A stretch of DNA of 64,000 nucleotides from the NCBI RefSeq assembly GCF_044335535.1, contig NZ_JBIQVZ010000004.1:124001-188000 (forward strand), read 5' to 3'. The notes under the pieces are model-generated. The model saw only the letters and a program-made list of their open reading frames with translations, searched no databases and was not told where the DNA came from. This document shows, piece after piece, positions 17,976-26,725 of the stretch. Positions within the stretch are counted from its first letter, which is position 1; each line of letters opens with the position of its first letter. The position numbers and the translations under genes are program-made. The stretch is from Mariniflexile sp044335535 (GTDB lineage Bacteria > Bacteroidota > Bacteroidia > Flavobacteriales > Flavobacteriaceae).

Positions 17976-19073
17976 TTACCTAAAAACGCTAAAATCGAGT
18001 TTTAACGAAAACACATTAGAATACAAAGCCACACTTTGGTCGCCAATATCGGTGAATGCATAATCAATTTGAATACCATTATACTTAAAGCCAACGCCAA
18101 AGCTAGGTTGAAAACTTAGTTGTTGTGAATTATCTATTTGTGTTTCATTTTGAAAATTACCAACACCAGCCCGCAAATAAACCATATCGATGTACCCAAA
18201 TTCAAAGCCTAAAGCGGGGTTGATACTTGCAAATGATGATGAGATGACATCATTGTTTTCTTCAAACCGTACATTTAAATTGGCAGCAGCTAAAAGTGTA
18301 TAGTCATAATGAAAATCAAATAGTTTAGAAACGCCAATTTGTAATTTAGGGATAGTGATTTCGGTGGTTTCGGGAAGTTCTTGGTTTTGTCCTTCAACAG
18401 CATCCTGTATTTTTTTAAATTCATCTTCATCAATAGCCCACGCATTAAAAGTAGTTGTAATATCGCGCGCCATCACGCCAAATTTCCAATTGTTATTGGT
18501 TTCAAACTGAATACCGGCATCAAACCCAAAACCCCATGACGAAGCAAAATCGCCTATAATGCGACGAATTATTTTGGCATTTACGCCGTAATTAAGTCCT
18601 TCAATAGGGAGGGCGCGTGCATATGAAAATGTGAGGCCATAATCGGCAGTAGAGAAAAGGCTAATTCTATCGTAGTTTATGTTGCCTTGTTCGTCAATAA
18701 GTTGGGTGGTATTTAAAATATCATCAACCGCAAATCTAATTAAAGAGATGCCTATCGTGCTTCTATCATCTAAAGGTTTTGCAAAAGCAACATAATCATA
18801 ATTGGCAATATTGGCAAAATAGTTGGAATGCATTAGGGCAAGTTGGTTGTCCTCCAATTTTAATAACCCGGCAGGATTCCAATATCCAGAATTGACATCG
18901 GAAGTGTGCGCTGTAACAGCACTGCTCATACCTAAAGCCGCAGCATCTACACCAATATTCATAAACTCGTTGGAGTATTTCCGAACGGTTTGGCTAAATA
19001 CAGTTGCCGTAATTACACAAAATAATGCAGTGATGTAAGGTCTCAATCGCAATTTTTTTACAAAGATGCACAT
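17976..19073 (-). CDS. PorV/PorQ family outer-membrane protein
   Basis: The 365-residue protein has a signal peptide ending at about TVFSQ and then a beta-barrel-like sequence. The N-terminal signature MNIGVDAAALGMSSAVTAHTSDVNSGYWNPAGL is characteristic of the PorV/PorQ (UPF0164/FadL-like) family, which includes outer-membrane components of the type IX secretion system of Bacteroidetes. The C-terminus (YSNVFSLKLDFSVFR) looks like a final barrel strand. The usual partner genes are not next to it, so whether it is PorQ, PorV or a paralogue is open. An alternative start a few codons in (at KKLRLRPYI) is possible. Confidence 0.75.
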   Translation of the reverse strand: MCIFVKKLRLRPYITALFCVITATVFSQTVRKYSNEFMNIGVDAAALGMSSAVTAHTSDVNSGYWNPAGLLKLEDNQLALMHSNYFANIANYDYVAFAKPLDDRSTIGISLIRFAVDDILNTTQLIDEQGNINYDRISLFSTADYGLTFSYARALPIEGLNYGVNAKIIRRIIGDFASSWGFGFDAGIQFETNNNWKFGVMARDITTTFNAWAIDEDEFKKIQDAVEGQNQELPETTEITIPKLQIGVSKLFDFHYDYTLLAAANLNVRFEENNDVISSSFASINPALGFEFGYIDMVYLRAGVGNFQNETQIDNSQQLSFQPSFGVGFKYNGIQIDYAFTDIGDQSVALYSNVFSLKLDFSVFR

Positions 19074-19161
19074 AATTTACAAACCTACTAACTTGAAATT
19101 ATGATAGATATTGCTTTAGACGAAAATTGTTTACTATTTTTACAGCATTAAAACAGCAATT

Positions 19162-19911
19162 ATGAAGCAATATATACCCAATGCGTTGACACTATTAAAC
19201 CTTTTTTGTGGAAGTATTGCTGTTATTTTTGCAGTTAATAATCACTTTGTTGCTGCAGCATTATTTGTGTTCTTCGGTATATTTTTTGATTTTTTTGATG
19301 GATTTGCAGCCAGAAAACTGAACGTACAAAGTGCCTTAGGCATACAATTGGATTCACTTGCCGATATGGTAACCAGTGGAGTGGTTCCTGGAATTATTAT
19401 GTATAAGTTGTTGAGTTTATCTGTTGATGCTCCACCGATGGTTACTGATTGGGATTCCAATATGAAACCTGTTAGTTTTACAATTTCGTTGTTGCCATTA
19501 ATTGGTTTATGTATAACTTTAGCTTCAGCTTACAGATTGGCCAAATTTAATATAGATGAAGACCAACAAACTTATTTTAAAGGCCTGCCAACGCCTGCCA
19601 ATACCTTACTAATTGTTTCTTTGCCTTTAATTATAGAATTTCAAAATAACGATTTAATAAATGCAATCATCGTTAATAAATGGTTTTTAATGGCACTTAC
19701 CGCATTGAGTTGTTACCTGCTTAATTCAACTATTAAACTATTTGCCTTAAAGTTTAAAGATTGGAGTTTTAAAGCCAACGCAACCCGATACATTTTTATC
19801 ATACTTTGTGTAATCTTTTTAATTGTGTTGCAGTTTGCTGCGATACCATTGATTATACTACTTTATATAGGCATGTCTGTTTTAGAGAATGTCGCTTCCA
19901 AATCAAAATAA
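19162..19911 (+). CDS. pssA: CDP-diacylglycerol-serine O-phosphatidyltransferase
   Basis: The 249-residue integral membrane enzyme makes phosphatidylserine, the precursor of phosphatidylethanolamine, from CDP-diacylglycerol and serine. The CDP-alcohol phosphotransferase signature is visible at about residues 42-70: DFFDGFAARKL, then G and the spaced aspartates in IQLDSLADMV. Around seven hydrophobic segments follow. LPTPANTLLI is typical of bacterial PssA of the Bacillus-like type. It is divergent from the PorV/PorQ-family gene; TATTTTTA just before the start may be part of its promoter. The DUF808 gene follows 12 bp downstream. Confidence 0.85.
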   Translation: MKQYIPNALTLLNLFCGSIAVIFAVNNHFVAAALFVFFGIFFDFFDGFAARKLNVQSALGIQLDSLADMVTSGVVPGIIMYKLLSLSVDAPPMVTDWDSNMKPVSFTISLLPLIGLCITLASAYRLAKFNIDEDQQTYFKGLPTPANTLLIVSLPLIIEFQNNDLINAIIVNKWFLMALTALSCYLLNSTIKLFALKFKDWSFKANATRYIFIILCVIFLIVLQFAAIPLIILLYIGMSVLENVASKSK

Positions 19912-19923
19912 TTTATACTTACA

Positions 19924-20808
19924 ATGGCTTCAGGTTTTTTTGCCCTATTGGATGATATTGCAGCACTTATGGATGATGTTGTGGTAATGAGTAAAATCTC
20001 TACTAAAAAAACAGCAGGTATTTTAGGAGACGATTTAGCGGTTAATGCCGAAAAAGCTACGGGTTTTGTATCATCAAGGGAGTTGCCCGTTTTGTGGGCA
20101 ATTACTAAAGGTTCTTTTTTGAACAAGCTTATTATTTTACCCATTGCTTTTTTACTAAGTTCCCTGTTACCTTGGGCAGTCACTTTAATTTTAATATTAG
20201 GTGGCGTTTATTTAGCTTATGAAGGTGTTGAAAAAATAGCAGAATATTTTTTTCCTCACGAACATGATGTCGCTCCAATTGAAGAAATAAACCTATCAGA
20301 TGAAGCTATTTTATTAGCTGAAAAGAAGAAGATAAAGTCGGCTATTTTTACCGATTTTATTCTGTCTATTGAAATTGTCATTATTGCCTTAGGAACCGTT
20401 TTAGGCAAACCTATTTTATTTCAGGTATTGGTAGTTTCCATTGTAGCTTTTATTGCAACTATTGGTGTTTATGGTATTGTGGCCTTAATAGTAAGAATGG
20501 ACGATTTAGGTTTTAAGCTAATTAAAAGGAGTACCAATAAAAAAGGGGGTATGGCAAGTATTGGAAACCTTTTGGTTAAATCACTGCCTTGGGTCATTAA
20601 AAGTTTATCGGTTATCGGCACCGTAGCGCTTTTATTGGTTGCTGGAGGTATTTTTACACATAATATTGACTTTCTTCACCATTTTATGGAAGCTATTCCC
20701 AGTTTTATAAAAGATTCTATAGTTGGTTTATTAGTAGGTTTTATAGCGCTTTTAATAGTTAAGTTATTTAAAATTATTAAAAAGATGTTGTTTTCCAACA
20801 ATAATTAA
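19924..20808 (+). CDS. DUF808 family membrane protein (YedI-like)
   Basis: The 294-residue protein opens with SGFFALLDDIAALMDDVVVMSKISTKKTAGILGDDLAVNAEKATGF, the diagnostic start of the DUF808/YedI family, and has about six membrane segments. DUF808 proteins are widespread inner-membrane proteins without an established function. It follows pssA by 12 bp and probably shares its transcript. Nothing in the sequence shows a catalytic site. Confidence 0.85.
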   Translation: MASGFFALLDDIAALMDDVVVMSKISTKKTAGILGDDLAVNAEKATGFVSSRELPVLWAITKGSFLNKLIILPIAFLLSSLLPWAVTLILILGGVYLAYEGVEKIAEYFFPHEHDVAPIEEINLSDEAILLAEKKKIKSAIFTDFILSIEIVIIALGTVLGKPILFQVLVVSIVAFIATIGVYGIVALIVRMDDLGFKLIKRSTNKKGGMASIGNLLVKSLPWVIKSLSVIGTVALLLVAGGIFTHNIDFLHHFMEAIPSFIKDSIVGLLVGFIALLIVKLFKIIKKMLFSNNN

Positions 20809-20864
20809 ATTCAATACCTCAATTTACTTTGGATACGGATTGAACTGTAACCAACCTAGCAAAC

Positions 20865-21106
20865 AATAATACACTGCTTAACCCAAATACGATTCTCTAT
20901 GGTTCTGAAGGTTATTTATGGATAACAGAATATGGTGATAAAACCGATGATGAAATAATATTTATGAAGGTGGAAAAATTCCAGATTGGGGTGTGTCCTT
21001 TTTAGTACCTACACTTAAATCAGTAAAGATTTTCAGAACAAAATTAAATGCCGATGGTACAGCCTTGGAAGATGGTACTTATGAAATTCATAACAAGTAT
21101 AAATAG
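20865..21106 (+). pseudogene. Frameshifted gene remnant, possibly PQQ-type sugar dehydrogenase
   Basis: Two short frames join with a shift near 20960-21000. The first reads NTLLNPNTILYGSEGYLW, then ITEYGDKTDDE. The second reads IPDWGVSFLVPTLKSVKIF, then RTKLNADGTALEDG, ending at a stop (21104-21106). The DW..SFLVPTLK..KI.R.KLN.DGTA pattern recalls soluble PQQ-dependent sugar (glucose/sorbosone) dehydrogenases, where a similar strand precedes the active-site loop. Neither part has a start site or enough length. I read it as a decayed fragment; the family assignment is tentative. Confidence 0.4.
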
Positions 21107-21139
21107 TTAAATACGTGAGTTTAAATTTTAACGAAGTTA

Positions 21140-21336
21140 GATGTTAAAAGTACAAAGTTAAAAAGTTCAGAGTTTGATGATGCCGATGAAGTTTGTGATA
21201 CACGATTCAACGATTACACGGTTACACAGTTAAAAGTACAATGTTAGAAGTTCAAAGTTCAGAGTTCAGAGTTTGATGATGCCGATGAAGTTTGTGATAC
21301 ACGGTTCAACGATTACACGGTTAAACAGTTAAAAGT
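21140..21336. repeat. Two-copy tandem repeat, period 99 bp
   Basis: A unit containing GTTTGATGATGCCGATGAAG, GTTTGTGATACACG and TCAACGATTACACGGTTA occurs twice, 99 bp apart (GTTTGATGA at 21172 and 21271). The copies are joined by AAGTTCAGAGTTC-type words. No coding role is apparent. It lies between the pseudogene remnant and the end of lptB. Confidence 0.75.
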
Positions 21337-21369
21337 TACAGGGTATATTTATCAATCGGAACTAAGGCT

Positions 21370-22110
21370 TTAATCGCGAATTTTCTTTTTACGTAATTCG
21401 AAATTCTGACCTAAGTACACTTTACGTACCATTTCGTCATTTGCCAATTCTTCAGGTTCCCCAGCTTTAAGGATGCTACCTTCAAACATTAAATAGGTTC
21501 TATCGGTAATAGCAAGCGTTTCCTGTACGTTGTGGTCGGTAATTAAAATACCAATATTTTTTTTGGTAAGTTGCGCTACAATACGTTGAATATCTTCAAC
21601 TGCTACAGGGTCAACCCCAGCAAAAGGCTCATCTAATAAAATAAAACGGGGGTCGGTTGCCAAGGCACGTGCAATTTCGGTACGTCTGCGCTCGCCACCA
21701 GATAATAAATCACCTCTACTCTTACGAATGTGCCCTAAACCAAATTCTTCAATAAGCGATTCCATTTTTAAGTGCTGTTCTTTTTTACTAAGCTTGGTAA
21801 GTTGCAATACACTTAAAATATTGTCTTCAATACTTAATTTTCTAAAAACCGATGCTTCTTGTGCCAAATAGCCAATGCCGTTTTGTGCCCGTTTGTACAT
21901 GGGATATTGTGTGATTTCGGTATTATCTAAAAAAATATGACCGCTATTAGGTTTAATTAAACCAACCGTCATATAAAACGAGGTTGTTTTACCAGCACCA
22001 TTTGGTCCTAAAAGCCCAACAATTTCACCTTGTTCAACTTGTAAAGACACATCTTTCACCACTTTTCGTCCACTGTAGGACTTCATTAAATTTTGAGCTC
22101 TTAAAATCAT
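21370..22110 (-). CDS. lptB: LPS export ABC transporter ATP-binding protein
   Basis: The 246-residue ATPase powers extraction of LPS from the inner membrane by LptFG. It shows Walker A GPNGAGKT (35-42), the Q-loop (YLAQEASVFRKL), signature LSGGERRRTEIARAL, Walker B FILLDEPFAGVDP and the H-loop ITDHNV. ASVFRKLSIEDNI and the close of the protein are typical for LptB rather than amino-acid importers. It is the last gene of a minus-strand unit with an AhpD-like protein, TatC and KdsD; pairing of kdsD and lptB reflects a shared role in LPS biogenesis. Confidence 0.95.
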   Translation of the reverse strand: MILRAQNLMKSYSGRKVVKDVSLQVEQGEIVGLLGPNGAGKTTSFYMTVGLIKPNSGHIFLDNTEITQYPMYKRAQNGIGYLAQEASVFRKLSIEDNILSVLQLTKLSKKEQHLKMESLIEEFGLGHIRKSRGDLLSGGERRRTEIARALATDPRFILLDEPFAGVDPVAVEDIQRIVAQLTKKNIGILITDHNVQETLAITDRTYLMFEGSILKAGEPEELANDEMVRKVYLGQNFELRKKKIRD

Positions 22111-22184
22111 ATCTTATGTACTGAATGCCAAAAATAGTGAAATCATGTACACTATTACAGCAGATGTTCTAATTTATATTTTGT

Positions 22185-22532
22185 TTAACGCTGTTGTTCT
22201 AAGGCATCCCAAAACTCGTAAGCGCGACGTAAATGCGGAATGACTATGGTACCGCCCACCAAAGTCGCAATACTTAAAGCTTCAACCACTTCGTCTTTTG
22301 TTAAACCTAATTTATGACTTGTTTCTAAATGGTATTTCACACAATCATCACAACGTAATACAGCCGAGGCGACCAAACCTAATAGTTCTTTGGTTTTTAC
22401 GTCTAAAGCACCTGCTGCGTAAGCGTTCGTATCCAAATTAAAAATACGTTTGATGATTTTATTATTGTCGGCTAAAATTTTGTCGTTCATTCTAGAACGA
22501 TACTCATTAAATTCGGTAACAGTATCAGACAT
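22185..22532 (-). CDS. Carboxymuconolactone decarboxylase / AhpD-like family protein
   Basis: The 115-residue protein carries the AhpD-type redox motif C61-D-D-C64 with H68 four residues on, in an all-helical fold (LLGLVASAVLRCDDCVKYHLE). AhpD-like proteins use the CxxC pair and the histidine as a proton relay for alkylhydroperoxidase or disulfide reduction. It overlaps the tatC gene by eight bases, so it is co-translated with it. The physiological substrate is unknown. Confidence 0.85.
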   Translation of the reverse strand: MSDTVTEFNEYRSRMNDKILADNNKIIKRIFNLDTNAYAAGALDVKTKELLGLVASAVLRCDDCVKYHLETSHKLGLTKDEVVEALSIATLVGGTIVIPHLRRAYEFWDALEQQR

Positions 22533-23349
22533 GTTTTTTCAGTTTACGATTTTGGTTGCGTACTACAATTTTAGCAATAATAATACTTGCTTCGTATAGA
22601 ATTAAAATAGGAATCGCTACAATAACCTGACTTGCTATATCTGGGGGTGTAATGATAGCAGATAAAACCAATACAAGTACTAAGGCATATTTTCTATATT
22701 TTCTTAAAAACTCGGGTGTTACTAAGCCAATTTTGGTTAGAAAATAAATGATAATGGGTAATTCGAAAATAATACCTGATGCTAACACCGATGAACGTAC
22801 CAATCCTATAAACGAGCTAATATCTATTTGATTGTCTACACGCGATGATATGCTATAATTTGCCAAAAAGTTAATAGATAAAGGTGTGACAATGTAATAC
22901 CCGAACAAAGCACCTAAAAAGAACAGTAACGAAGAGATTACTATAAAGCCGCGGGAATGTTTGCGTTCGTTTGCATGCAGACCTGGGCTTATAAACTGCC
23001 ATAATTGGTAAATGATATAAGGGAATGAAATAATAAATCCAGCTAAAACAGCGGTCCAAATATCTGCCGAAAACTGACCGGCCATCGTTCTGTTTTGTAA
23101 AATAAGTGGTATTTTATCGTTACAGAAACTAGTGTCTACATTCATATAGGTCGCTGTTCTACATAAAAATTCGTAGGTTGGAAAACTCATGTCCAGCGGA
23201 GCGAAAATGATGTCGTCAAAAATAAATCTACTAAAAATAAACGCCAAAGTACCTACAATAACTATAGCTAAAGTAATTTTAATAAGATGCCAGCGTAACT
23301 CTTCAAGATGGTCTAAAAAAGACATCTCGTTTATGTTTTTTTTCGCCAT
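22525..23349 (-). CDS. tatC: Twin-arginine translocase subunit TatC
   Basis: The 274-residue membrane protein is the receptor for twin-arginine signal peptides on folded exported proteins. It begins with the TatC signature MSFLDHLEELRWHLIK, followed by six hydrophobic segments; FIISFPYIIYQLWQFISPGLHANERKHS holds the conserved P-G-L and E. ITPPDIASQVIVAIPILILYE is also canonical. A Bacteroidetes-type insertion with two cysteines (CRTATYMNVDTSFC) lies in the first periplasmic loop. Start codon abuts the stop of kdsD. No tatA gene is seen in this window. Confidence 0.95.
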   Translation of the reverse strand: MAKKNINEMSFLDHLEELRWHLIKITLAIVIVGTLAFIFSRFIFDDIIFAPLDMSFPTYEFLCRTATYMNVDTSFCNDKIPLILQNRTMAGQFSADIWTAVLAGFIISFPYIIYQLWQFISPGLHANERKHSRGFIVISSLLFFLGALFGYYIVTPLSINFLANYSISSRVDNQIDISSFIGLVRSSVLASGIIFELPIIIYFLTKIGLVTPEFLRKYRKYALVLVLVLSAIITPPDIASQVIVAIPILILYEASIIIAKIVVRNQNRKLKKHV

Positions 23350-24314
23350 TATATAATGCCTTCTTTAATTAAATCGTGTAAGTGAACAACTCCTGCATAA
23401 TTATCGTTTTCTTCAACCAAAAGTTGGGAAATACCATGTGCTTCCATAATTTCTAATGCATCAATTGCCATAGCGCCTGCACTAATACGCTTGGGGTTGG
23501 GACTCATAATATCTTTGGCAGTTAGTTTCGAGAAATCATCAACCTTGGTCAGCATTCTACGTAAATCGCCGTCTGTTATAATGCCTGTGATTTTATCATT
23601 TTCAACAACAGCTGTAACTCCTAACATTTTTTCCGTTATTTCAATAATAACATTTTTTATACTTGTTGAAGCAGTAACTTTTGGTTTTTGGTTAACTGAA
23701 GATATATCTTGAACACGTAAGTATAATTTTTTTCCTAAAGCGCCTCCAGGGTGGTACTTGGCAAAGTCGGTACTGGAAAAACCCCGTAAATCCAATAGGC
23801 AAACGGCAAGCGCATCGCCAATAACCAATTGTGCTGTGGTACTTGTTGTAGGCGCTAGATTATTGGGGCAAACTTCTTTTTCAACGTAAGCATTCAATAT
23901 ATAATCGGCATGTTGCCCCAAAAACGATTCCATGTTGCCTGTAATAGCAATTATTTTGTTTTTAGCTCTTTTAATAAGTGGGATAAGCACTTTTATTTCT
24001 GGGGTGTTGCCACTTTTTGAGATACAAATGACCACATCATCTTCAAGAATAAGTCCTAAATCACCATGAATGGCATCGGCTGCGTGCATAAAAACAGCAG
24101 GGGTTCCAGTTGAATTTAAAGTAGCAACAATTTTGCTTGCTATAATAGCACTTTTACCAATGCCTGTAATAATAACACGTCCTTTAGAGTTGTAAATAAG
24201 ATTTACGGCATCGGCAAAATCATCATTTACTAAATTAGACAGGTTAAAAATGGCTTTACTTTCCATTTCAATAGTTTGTTTTGCAATATTGATAATTGAG
24301 CTTTTACTATTCAA
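23349..24314 (-). CDS. kdsD: D-arabinose 5-phosphate isomerase, KdsD/KpsF family
   Basis: The 321-residue enzyme converts ribulose 5-phosphate to arabinose 5-phosphate, the first committed step to Kdo for LPS. It has an N-terminal SIS domain (GRVIITGIGKSAIIASKIVATLNSTGTPAVFMHAADAIHGDLG, then CISKSGNTPEI) and two CBS domains from about residue 205 (TDGDLRRML; HLHDLIKEGII at the end). The conserved lysine, two histidines (H in HAADAIHGD and in AKYHPGG) are present. It heads the minus-strand unit kdsD-tatC-ahpD-like-lptB and is divergent from recQ. Confidence 0.9.
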   Translation of the reverse strand: MNSKSSIINIAKQTIEMESKAIFNLSNLVNDDFADAVNLIYNSKGRVIITGIGKSAIIASKIVATLNSTGTPAVFMHAADAIHGDLGLILEDDVVICISKSGNTPEIKVLIPLIKRAKNKIIAITGNMESFLGQHADYILNAYVEKEVCPNNLAPTTSTTAQLVIGDALAVCLLDLRGFSSTDFAKYHPGGALGKKLYLRVQDISSVNQKPKVTASTSIKNVIIEITEKMLGVTAVVENDKITGIITDGDLRRMLTKVDDFSKLTAKDIMSPNPKRISAGAMAIDALEIMEAHGISQLLVEENDNYAGVVHLHDLIKEGII

Positions 24315-24520
24315 AATTTATTGTTTTTTTAGTTGATGCTTATAAAGAAATTATTATCTTTAAATGTAAATCGAAATTAATTTTGTTGTAATTTCGATTT
24401 TCGTTACAAAACTAACGAAAAAAACACGAGGGTTCTCTCTATACACTTTAAAAAATAATCCATTGTGTTTTGAATATTTTTTATAATTTTTTAATGATTA
24501 AATAAATTTCAGTATCATTC

Positions 24521-26725
24521 ATGTTAATAGCAAAAAGTGACTTGCATTCTGCATTAAAAAAATATTTTGGGTTTGGCAAATTCAAAGGACTCCAAGAAGA
24601 TGTTGTAGAAAGCATTTTATCAGGAAATAACACATTCGTTATCATGCCAACTGGCGGTGGCAAATCGCTTTGTTATCAATTGCCAGCATTAATGCAGGAA
24701 GGAACGGCCATTGTGGTGTCTCCTTTAATAGCTTTAATGAAAAATCAGGTAGATGCTATTAGAGGTGTTTCCAATGAAGAAGGGATTGCACATGTTCTAA
24801 ATTCCTCACTAAATAAAACAGAAATAAAACGTGTTAAGGAAGATATTGTAAATGGCGTTACTAAGCTTCTTTATGTGGCACCGGAATCGCTCACTAAAGA
24901 AGAGAATGTAGAGTTTTTACGTTCTGTAAAAGTATCTTTTATGGCTATTGACGAGGCACACTGTATTAGTGAATGGGGACATGATTTTAGACCAGAATAC
25001 AGAAACTTAAAACATATTATTGGTCGTATTGGTGATAATATCCCCATTATAGGTTTAACAGCTACGGCAACGCCTAAAGTGCAGGAAGATATTATTAAAA
25101 ACTTAGGGATTAGCGGAGCCAAAACATTTAAGGCCTCGTTTAACAGACCTAATTTATTTTATGAAGTACGCCCAAAAACCAAAAATGTTGATGCAGATAT
25201 TATTCGTTTTATAAAACAAAACAGTGGTAAATCGGGCATTGTTTACTGTTTGAGCAGAAAACGAGTTGAAGAACTTGCACAGGTTTTGCAGGTTAATGGT
25301 ATTAAAGCAGTGCCATATCATGCAGGGTTGGACGCCAAATCTAGATCTAATTATCAAGACCAATTTCTTATGGAAGATGTCGATGTGGTGGTCGCTACGA
25401 TAGCCTTTGGTATGGGCATCGATAAACCAGATGTGCGTTTTGTAATTCATCACGACATTCCTAAAAGTATAGAAAGTTATTACCAAGAAACCGGTAGAGC
25501 AGGACGCGATGGTGGTGAAGGACATTGCTTGGCATATTATGCCTATAAAGATATCGAAAAACTTGAAAAATTCATGTCAGGCAAACCCGTTGCAGAACAG
25601 GAAATTGGGCAGGCCTTACTGCAAGAAGTAGTAGCATTTGCCGAAACGTCTATTTCCCGTAGAAAATTTATTTTACATTATTTCGGTGAAGAGTTTGATA
25701 ACGAAACAGGTGAAGGCGGCGATATGGATGACAATGTTAGACATCCAAAAAAGAAACACGAAGCCCAAGACGATGTTAAACTGCTTCTTGAAACTATTGA
25801 TAAAACTAACGAAAAATATAAGTCTAAAGATTTAGTACACGTTATTACGGGTAAAGAAAATGCCTTAATCAATTCGCATAAAACCAACGAACAAGCTTTC
25901 TTTGGGAAAGGTAAAGACAAAGATAAAAAGTACTGGATGGCCTTATTAAGGCAAGTTCTGGTGTCTGGGTTGCTTAAAAAAGATATTGAAACCTATGGCG
26001 TCATCAAGTTAGCTAAAGCTGGTAGGGATTTTATAAAAAAACCAGAATCTTTTATGATGACCGAAGATCACATTTTTGACGGAGAGCAAGAAGATGGTAC
26101 TATTATTACAGCAGCTAAAGGAGAAGGAGCTGTAGCTGATGAGTTGTTAATGAATTTATTAAAAGATTTACGTAAAAAGAATGCTAAAAAGTTAGAAGTG
26201 CCTCCTTTTGTTATTTTTCAAGATCCATCGCTTGAAGATATGGCGTTAAAATACCCCATTACTATAGCGGAACTTGCTAACGTGCATGGTGTTGGTGATG
26301 GAAAAGCAAAAAAATACGGTAAAGATTTTGTGGAACTTATAGCACAATATGTTGAAGAACACGATATTATTCGTCCAGACGATTTAGTTGTTAAATCTAC
26401 GGGAAGTAATTCAGCCAATAAACTTTACATTATTCAAAACATTGATAGAAAGCTGCCATTAGATGATATTGCTTCTTCAAAAGGCATGTCTATGGAAGAT
26501 TTTATCAAAGAAATGGAAGCCATAGTCTATTCGGGTACCAAATTAAATATAAACTATTGGATTGATGAGATTTTAGATGAAGACCAACAAGAAGAAATTC
26601 ATGACTACTTTATGGAATCTAAGACGGACAGTATTGATACCGCTATTAAGGAATTTGATGGTGATTATGATGATGAAGAACTTCGTTTATACAGAATTAA
26701 GTTTATTAGTGAAGTAGCTAATTGA
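24521..26725 (+). CDS. recQ: ATP-dependent DNA helicase RecQ
   Basis: The 734-residue 3'-5' helicase acts in recombination and replication-fork repair. Helicase motifs are complete: FKGLQEDVVESIL (Q-motif/0), MPTGGGKS at 42-49 (Walker A), AIDEAHCISEWGHDFRPEYRNL (DEAH at 144-147 plus the aromatic-rich loop), and ATIAFGMGIDKPDVRFVIHHDIPKSIESYYQETGRAGRDG (motifs V/VI). The RQC region lacks the usual four-cysteine zinc-binding pattern: after EKFM the sequence shows SISRRKFILHYFGE but no CRR..LL..FGE..C..CDNC motif. An HRDC-like domain lies at about 550-615. It is divergent from kdsD and is followed by 1 kb of repeats. Confidence 0.9.
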   Translation: MLIAKSDLHSALKKYFGFGKFKGLQEDVVESILSGNNTFVIMPTGGGKSLCYQLPALMQEGTAIVVSPLIALMKNQVDAIRGVSNEEGIAHVLNSSLNKTEIKRVKEDIVNGVTKLLYVAPESLTKEENVEFLRSVKVSFMAIDEAHCISEWGHDFRPEYRNLKHIIGRIGDNIPIIGLTATATPKVQEDIIKNLGISGAKTFKASFNRPNLFYEVRPKTKNVDADIIRFIKQNSGKSGIVYCLSRKRVEELAQVLQVNGIKAVPYHAGLDAKSRSNYQDQFLMEDVDVVVATIAFGMGIDKPDVRFVIHHDIPKSIESYYQETGRAGRDGGEGHCLAYYAYKDIEKLEKFMSGKPVAEQEIGQALLQEVVAFAETSISRRKFILHYFGEEFDNETGEGGDMDDNVRHPKKKHEAQDDVKLLLETIDKTNEKYKSKDLVHVITGKENALINSHKTNEQAFFGKGKDKDKKYWMALLRQVLVSGLLKKDIETYGVIKLAKAGRDFIKKPESFMMTEDHIFDGEQEDGTIITAAKGEGAVADELLMNLLKDLRKKNAKKLEVPPFVIFQDPSLEDMALKYPITIAELANVHGVGDGKAKKYGKDFVELIAQYVEEHDIIRPDDLVVKSTGSNSANKLYIIQNIDRKLPLDDIASSKGMSMEDFIKEMEAIVYSGTKLNINYWIDEILDEDQQEEIHDYFMESKTDSIDTAIKEFDGDYDDEELRLYRIKFISEVAN

